Assembly: GCA_021521415.1 (NCBI GenBank)
Contig: JAIQDT010009023.1
Coordinates: 1 to 64,000, forward strand
DNA length: 64,000 nucleotides
Direction: 5' to 3'
Source of the DNA: Bidens hawaiensis
Taxonomy: Eukaryota; Streptophyta; Magnoliopsida; Asterales; Asteraceae
Below are positions 57,596-64,000 of this stretch, piece after piece. Position numbers and translations under genes: made by a program. The notes below the pieces were generated by a model, which saw nothing but the letters and a program-made list of their open reading frames with translations, was not told the DNA's origin and ran no database searches. Each line of letters begins with the position of its first letter. Position 1 is the stretch's first letter.

Positions 57596-57880
57596 TATGC
57601 GCACGGCGCATATCATATATGCTTACGCATCACATATGCTCACGCGTATCACATGCTCGCGCACCATATATGCTCACGCATATCACATCTGCGCGTGGCG
57701 CATCTGCGCGTGGCGCATATCGCATGCTCACGCATCATATATGCTCACGCATATCACATCTGCGCGCGGCGCATATTACATATGCTTGCGCATACCACAT
57801 CAGCGCATGAAACATCTGCGCGTGAGAATAAAGAGAAGACTTCGCGCATCCTCAGGATAGGCGCATATCACACGTGCACA
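57596..57880 (+). repeat. Degenerate repeats of GCGCATATCACATATGCTCACGC type
   Basis: Alternating GCTCACGCATATCACAT and TGCGCGTGGCGCAT blocks of about 13-17 bp, repeated about ten times in the U3 of element 5. Confidence 0.7.
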
Positions 57881-58187
57881 TAATCAACCTCGTCCTTATC
57901 CAAATCAGGATAAGGACAACCTTGATTGTGCTCGTCAGCAAACCTTCCAGAAGGTATCCTTTAAGAAATAAGAATATGCTGATGTTGACAGCTGCCAATG
58001 AAAGGTGGACAACTCAGCAAAACCCATGTGCTACCACGTGATTGCACATGGGTCAGGTGAAATACCTGGGTCAGAGAATAATCAATGAAAAAGCACCAGG
58101 TGTCCTAAGGACACGTGGCGCAAAGCAACAGGAGGAGGCCAAAAAGGCCCTAATGGGATCTGAGCCCAATCATTGGAAACCCTAACA

Positions 58188-58196
58188 CTATAAATA
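58188..58196 (+). promoter_or_regulatory. TATA box of element 5 LTR
   Basis: CTATAAATA in context CCCTAACACTATAAATACC. Confidence 0.6.
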
Positions 58197-58470
58197 CCAC
58201 ACCACCTCCACAAGGGGAGGTAAGAAAGAAAATACATTCCAATTCCTTACTCACTCTCAGATTATTATTATCTTCTCCTACAATCTCTTATTCTCACACC
58301 GGAGGGTTACCCCAAAGAGGACCCCTCTGTCCCTTTCTGAGAGGTAAGTTCACGGTGCTGCTCGTTTTGTAGGTGGAAGAACTCATACTCCGGAGAACCA
58401 TCGGTGAAATAGCATACTTATACCCGAGGAAAGTTGATCGTCTACCAGTGAGCCGATCCACGTTTCTTCA

Positions 58471-58486
58471 TTGGCGCCATCACCTG
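58471..58486 (+). other. Primer-binding site of element 5
   Basis: TTGGCGCCATCACCTG directly follows the LTR. Its core is the same as in element 1 but the 3' half differs. Confidence 0.6.
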
Positions 58487-58533
58487 TTACAACGGCAACA
58501 AAATCTCATAAGTTCTCTTTGAAAAACTTCACC

Positions 58534-60340
58534 ATGGTTTCTGGTGTTCGAAACAGCGATCAAGTTCTGGAGGATATTGAGCGTGAGGATGTTAATGAGG
58601 GACCGCAGTTTCTGAGGGTGCCGCGTGATTCTGCGCGCACCACCAGTAACCATCCCTTCATCACAACTCCTCATAGCCAGACTAAAACTCCTCCAGACGA
58701 TCTCACGTTCCAAAATTTGACCGGCGCGAAACAAAAAGGACCAATGGGTCCAGAAGATGAAACAAATGACCCTAAAGAATGGCTCATAAACGAACAACGG
58801 CGTTTAATGGACAAATACGATGAGCTGGTCAAACACAAAAAGTTAGCCGACCTAACACAAAGGCTCGCGTTTGATAAGCAAACCGTTCAAGGAACAACAA
58901 AAAGAGCGCGCGCGCCGGAAGATGGTCACTCTGTTCACACTGAACACGCTGATTTTAGTGATGAAGAAGTGCACAGCATGAGGAAGACGCGAGATACTCA
59001 TGCAGGAGGCTCACAGCTCCGCGCGAACATGAACATGGCGCCTGGAGCCAAAGCCGACCTGGATCTGTACACACCGTACAGCCCACCAGTGAGAGGGCAA
59101 GTGTACGTAACCACACCGTACAGGCCAGCCATCTTGGTGAAGCATTCAAAATTCACTGAGCGCATCGCGAAGGCTCCCATTCAGCACAAAACCAAGATGC
59201 CAAGTGGTTTGGGCAAGTAGACGGGCACAACTGATCCAGACGATTTCTTACAAGGTTTTTTATAACACTGGAAACCTAGAAAGCTGGACGATGCCAACAT
59301 GGTGTCACATGTTTGCTCGCTGCCTCACGGGCGCGGCGCGTGTCTGGTTCGAAAGCTTGCCGACTGGGCAAATCGATGGGTTCGAAGAGCTATTGGAGAA
59401 ATTCCAAGCTCATTTCGTACAGCAGCGCAGACACATGCGCGACCCTGATGACATCATGCACTGCTTGCGCAGGAATGATGAAACGATTGAAGACTACATA
59501 ACTCGTTTCAATCAGGAATCTCTGGCAATTGGAGGTATCACTGAGCAACTCTTGCGCGTGGCCTTTATACAAGGTGCGCGCAGTGATCAACTCCGCAGAG
59601 CTCTCGTGAGCAGAGATGGCATTCCAACTACTTGGGCCAAGCTAATGGAAGCATCGCGAGTCTTCGCGCGAAATGAAAAACAAATTGCCCAAGATAGAGC
59701 AAGAGAAAGAGGGCACCAAGCAGAAGCACCGCGCAACAATGAAAGGAGGGGCAAAACAAAACTCTGTATGGTCCAGGTTGAAACAAACCAGTTTTTCTCC
59801 AGCAGAAAAGCAGGCGCAACCAAGCTCACCCCAGCCCCAAAAAGACAGTCGTAATCGCGGAGAGGGTGACAAGAGGGAAGGCGGCAGAGAGCCTAACAGA
59901 CCTCTACCAAGAATATGGACTCCCCTCACTAAAACGCCTTCACAAGTGTTAAGCACAGAGAATGTCCAGTTTAAAAGCCCCAAGCCACTACACTATAAGG
60001 GACCACCAAACAGTGGCAAGTATTGTGAGTTTCACAAGTCCACAGGGCACAACACCGATGCATGCCACCATTTGAAGGATGCGATTGAAAGAGATGTGAA
60101 ATCAGGCAAGTTGGCTCACCTGGTGAAAAACCCAAGACCAGAGAATGAACAACCAGATGGAGCCTCAGCCAGCAAAAAGTTCAAAAGAATCTGTGTAGCC
60201 GAGGGAGGAAGGCAATGGCAAAGATCGAGAAAGAGAAGCGCGCAAGTCCAAGGAGATTGGCGGCGAGCAACAAGTAATCTTCCCAAGAATCAGGGGAGGC
60301 CCTTCTATCAGCAGTCCTCTAGTCATCACTACACACATTG
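58534..60340 (+). pseudogene. Element 5 gag (frameshifted)
   Basis: ATG at 58534 (MVSGVRNSDQVLEDIERED). The first frame stops at a TAG (59218-59220) where GLGK-YTGTTDPDD would be expected. A shift in the T run near 59255 leads to the gag domain (TMPTWCHMFARCLTGAARVW, FQAHFVQQRRHMRDPDD, YITRFNQESLAIGG). Another shift near 59700 leads to a basic linker and the Cys/His segment CEFHKSTGHNTDACHHLKDA (near 60025), then the frame breaks again before the protease. Confidence 0.8.
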
Positions 60341-63300
60341 CTCATTATGAAGTGTCAAAAGTCCTGGTGGACACTGGCAGTGAATCAGACATCATGTATG
60401 AGCAATGTTTCAGGAAGTTGGATCCAGCAGACCAAGCAAGGCTCGAAATTGTGAATGCACCAATCGCGGGTGTTTCAAATGAAAATCATTCACCCCTTAG
60501 GTCGGATACAATTTGAACTAACTATGGGGGATGAGAAACACAAGCGAGCTGAAATTGTCAACTTCTTGGTCTTGCCCACCACTTCATGCCACAATATGAT
60601 CTTGGGTAGAGGAACGATTGCCCAATTCAACGCCATACCGTCGCCAGCGCACGGCGCGTTGGGGTTCCCAACACCAACAGGTGTAACATTTGTATACCGA
60701 AAACATTTGTGCGCAGTGACAAGTATTCCGCGGGAAGGGAGGATGAAACTTCCAATGGCAAACAACGCGCCAGAGGAATGGATTCTCAACCCAAAATTCC
60801 CAGAGCAAACAATCACAATTGGAGCTACGATATCAGACAACACAAGGTTGAGAATGAAAAGATTGCTCACAACGTATATGTCGGTCTTCGCGTGGCAACA
60901 TTCCGATATGACTGGGGTTCCGCGAGACCTGGCGCAACATTCTCTCAACACGTTCAAGTCCGTAGAGCCAATTGCTCAAAAGAAGAGAATCATGGGGGAT
61001 GAGAAGGCAAAGGCCATGAATGAGCAAGTAGAGGATCTACTGCGCGCAAACATCATCCACCCAATACGATACCAGACATGGGTAGCCAATCCTGTGATGG
61101 TAAAGAAGAGCAACGGGTCATGGAGGATGTGCATTGACTTCAAAGACCTCAACAAAGCATGTCCAAAAGATTGTTACCCCCTCCCAAACATTGACGCGAA
61201 GGTGGACTCCGTGGCGCCATTTAAGCTCAAATGTTTTCTGGATGCCTATAAGGGCTATCACCAAATTCAAATGGCACCACAAGACGAGGACAAGACTGCC
61301 TTCAGAACCGACAAGGGTGTTTTTTGTACACAAAAATGCCCTTTGGTTTGAAGAATGCGGGAGCCACCTACCAAAGACTCATGGACGCGGTTTTCAACGA
61401 GCAAATTGGAAGAAACCTAGAAGTCTACGTGGATGATTTGGTGATAAAAAGCAGGGAGGAAAAACAAATGCTCAAAGACATCGAAGAAACCCTTTGGCGC
61501 CTAAAGGAAGTAAACATGAAGCTCAACCCGAGCAAATGCACATTTGGCGTAGAAGAAGGGAAATTTCTCGGTGTAATGGTCACCAAGGATGGTTTCAAGG
61601 TGAACCCAGAGAAGGTGGAGGCTATCCTTGACATGCCCTCACCATCCACCATGAAAGAAGTTCAAAAGTTGAATGGTAGATTGGTATCAATCAACAGGTT
61701 CCTAGCGAACCATGCAAGCAAATCTACCCCATTCGTTAACACATTGAGAAATTGCCTAAAGAAAAGCCAATTCAAGTGGACGCCTGAGGCCGAGCAAGCT
61801 TTCAGTGAGATAAAAGAATGTCTGATAAATCTGCCTGCGCTCACAGCTCCACTTCCTGGCGAAACTCTAACATTGTACCTGTCAGCAGGAGAGAGCGCCA
61901 TCGGCGCAGTGGTTGTTGGTGGATCGCAAGGGAATCCAAACACCAATCTATTATGTGAGTCGGGTGCTGACAGATCCTGAGACGCGCTACTCCATCATGG
62001 AAAAGTTAGTTTTGTCACTAACACACGCGTTCGCGCAAGCTTCATAGATATTTCAATGGTCATCCTATTGAAGTTCTGACTGGTTACAACATCCAGCAAG
62101 TCTTGCGGCGTCCCGCGCTCTCAGGAAGGCTGACAAAATGGGCGCTGGAATTAGGTGAGCACACGATCGCCTATAAGCCCCGTCCAGCAATAAAGGGACA
62201 AGTCTTAGCTGATTTCATCGCAGAAATCCCTGAAGGAAAAATTGAAGAGGCTCAGCGCGAGGTAGACCCTCCGCGAGCCAATAATGAAGAAAATGTTTGG
62301 AGATTATTCACTGATGGAGCTTCAAACAATGAAGGGTCCGGCGCAGGCCTCAAGCTGGTGGATCCAGAAAGTCATGAGTATACTTACGCATCAGGTTGGA
62401 TTTCAAGAGCACCAACAATGAAGCTGAGTATGAAGCCCTGCTGGCTGGTCTCCGCATCGCGCACAAGTTCGGGGTTAAAAAGCTAGAGGCCCATGTTGAT
62501 TCATACTTGGTAGCAGCACAGGTCAATGGCCTTTATGATGCCAAGGAGAATACCATGCCTCTGTATCTAGAGCAGGCGAAAAAGCTCATCGAGCAATTTG
62601 ACTTCTTCAGAATCATACATATTCCGCGCAGTGAAAACAAGTCTGCTGACGCGCTGAGTAAGATGGCATCAACCAGCTTTCGATCACTTTGGCCAAGATG
62701 TCAGGGTAGAAGTAATGAGCAACCGTCGGTGGGAGCGAAGTCTGTCCTTGTAATTCATACAACCCCTTCATCATGGATAACTCCAATAATGGAATTCTTG
62801 AAGGAGGGAAAGGTACCGGACGATCGCGCACAGGCGAGGAAGATAAGACACAAGTCGCAGAACTATGAACTGCTTGATGGTACATTATATCGACGCTCTT
62901 ATCTTGGACCGCTCATGAAATGCCTAGATGCTGAGGAAGCAAGCTATGTGATCAGAGAGATACACGAAGGAATCTGTGGAATACATGCTGGCCCGCGCAT
63001 GGTGGTTGCCAAAGCAATGAGCGCAGGTTACTATTAGCCAGGCATGTACTTGGACGCGTTAAAAGAGATCCAAAAATGCAAAGCGTGTCAGAGCTATGCG
63101 CCAAAACACCATGCGGCCAAAGAACAAATTGATTCCGGTGACCTCCGCATGGCCTTTCCACAAATGGGCAATCGACATTGTGGGTCCCCTACCGCAAGCG
63201 CAAGGGCGAGTAAAATTTTTGTAGTGGCAGTAGACTATTTCACAAAATGGGTTGAAGCCAAGCCACTAGCAAAAATCACAGCCGAGGCGATGAAGCAATT

Positions 63301-64000
63301 TATTTGGAGCCACATTATATGCCGTTTTGGCCTGCCCATGGAAATTGTGAGCGACAATGGCAAACAATTCACCGACAGGAAGATATCCAGTTGGCTCAAG
63401 GAATTGCGCATCAACCAAATCTTCACTTCAGTATACCACCCTCAGGGAATGGCCAAGTAGAGCGCGCGAACCAAAGCTTGCTAAATGGGCTGAAGAAAAG
63501 GTTGGAGGGAGAATCCCATTCATGGGTCGAGGAGCTACCTAATGTCCTGTGGGCGCACAGGACATTAAGCAAAACCAGCAATGGCGAATCCCCGTTCAGC
63601 CTAACCTATAGAACTGAGGCTATGATTCCAGCAGAAATTGGATGCCCATCCCATAGAGTGCTCATGATGAGTAAGATTGATAACGAGCGCGAAGAAGGTT
63701 GGATCTCAACTTACTTGAAGGGCGCAGAGAAGCGGCTATCATCAGTGAAGCCGAATACAAGAAAAAACTAGAAAAGTATTACAATCAGCGCGTGAAAGAA
63801 AGCCACTTCAAGAAGAATGATTTTGTCCTTCGAAACAATGAAGCTAGCCGCGCGATACCCCCGGGAAAGATGTCCCCCAATTGGGAGGGACCTTATCAAG
63901 TCTCGGAAGAATTGGGAAAAGGCGCATACGCTTTAAAAGATTTGAATGGAAAGAAGATCCCGCGCGCATGGAACGCAGCACAGCTTAGAAAATGTTTCAT
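60341..64000 (+). pseudogene. Element 5 pol: protease, RT, dual RNase H, integrase (partial, many frameshifts)
   Basis: The protease keeps VLVDTGSESDIMYEQCF (near 60360), a canonical DTG unlike element 1. RT is split by a 1-bp loss near 61325; its parts read CIDFKDLNKACPKDCYPLPN, FLDAYKGYHQIQMAP and VYVDDLVIKS. The first RNase H lacks its first Asp (LYLSAGE). The second (WRLFTDGASNNEGSGAG, STNNEAEYEALLAG, HVDSYL, SADALS) is broken near 62395. Integrase has CGIHAGPRMVV, a TAG at 63035-63037 (expected Trp of YxWPGM), VDYFTKWVEAKPLA and SDNG. A 1-bp loss near 63445 precedes VERAN. At the edge NWEGPYQV and WNAAQLRKCF give the normal C-terminus missing in element 1. D-to-E spacing is normal here. 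Confidence 0.85.

Larger units (their letters stand above)
57491..58470 (+). repeat. 5' LTR of element 5
   Basis: TGAAGAGGTATG to CGTTTCTTCA (980 bp), with a TATA box at 58188-58196 and ACCGGAGGGTTACC-like text in the R/U5 part that resembles element 1 (CTCCGGAGGGTGGTC). The left flank is AT-rich. The 3' partner is not seen. Confidence 0.8.
57491..64000 (+). mobile_element. Element 5: Tat-lineage Ty3/gypsy retrotransposon (truncated by window end)
   Basis: A 5' LTR (57491-58470), a TTGGCGCC primer site, and gag and pol with dual RNase H, in the same lineage as element 1. The two LTRs share the start TGAAGAGGTA and the end TTTCTTCA. Gag-pol is broken by many single-base shifts and stops. The 3' end, any antisense gene and the target duplication are outside the window. 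Confidence 0.88.

Overview
The window is repeat-dominated nuclear DNA of a flowering plant. The evidence is a spliced class II serine carboxypeptidase-like gene, LTR retrotransposons with tRNA-iMet-type and TTGGCGCC-type primer sites, plant PIF/Harbinger DNA transposons and very AT-rich intergenic DNA. The style of the Copia accessory ORF3 and of the Tat antisense gene would suit a eudicot, perhaps Asteraceae. That family guess is weak and rests on general memory.

Layout. 1-3172: the 3' part of a carboxypeptidase-like gene on the + strand, with catalytic Ser, Asp and His all encoded but one intron acceptor apparently lost. 3247-36659: element 1, a Tat-lineage Ty3/gypsy retrotransposon with 5-bp target duplication TGTGT, inserted about 205 bp after the carboxypeptidase stop codon. 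It has a decayed gag-pol on + and a spliced antisense gene on - between pol and the 3' LTR. Nested in that antisense gene (11655-33751) is element 2, a Tekay-like chromovirus arranged LTR-internal-LTR-partial internal, with its reverse transcriptase deleted. Nested in the second LTR of element 2 (18811-31111, target duplication TCTCC) is element 3, a Ty1/copia element on the - strand. Element 3 has intact gag, pol and a third ORF, and near-identical 420-bp LTRs.

36665-46672: old, decayed DNA. It holds remnants of LTR elements, a Harbinger-type MITE (39267-39570), a Harbinger element with a broken transposase (39806-41569), a degenerate ~140-bp tandem array (42190-43120), a short proline/histidine-rich ORF of doubtful reality, and about 2.7 kb of AT-rich sequence. 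46673-56003: element 4, a complete-length relative of element 2 (target duplication CAAAT) with intact reverse transcriptase but a nonsense codon and a scrambled integrase. 56009-57490: AT-rich degenerate repeats. 57491-64000: element 5, another Tat-lineage element, frameshifted and running off the right edge.

How the parts relate. Apart from the carboxypeptidase gene, almost every coding sequence is retrotransposon machinery. Element 3 alone looks coding-complete. Its most unusual property is a recurrent octamer GCGAAGTT, mostly in inverted pairs, clustered in its LTRs and in the leaders of gag and ORF3. ORF3 also has its own TATA box beside a 28-bp perfect palindrome and a plausible 5'-UTR intron, so it looks like a separately transcribed gene carried by the retrotransposon. 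The antisense gene of element 1 is a second case of an accessory gene with its own TATA promoter and introns. These two are the best leads in the window.
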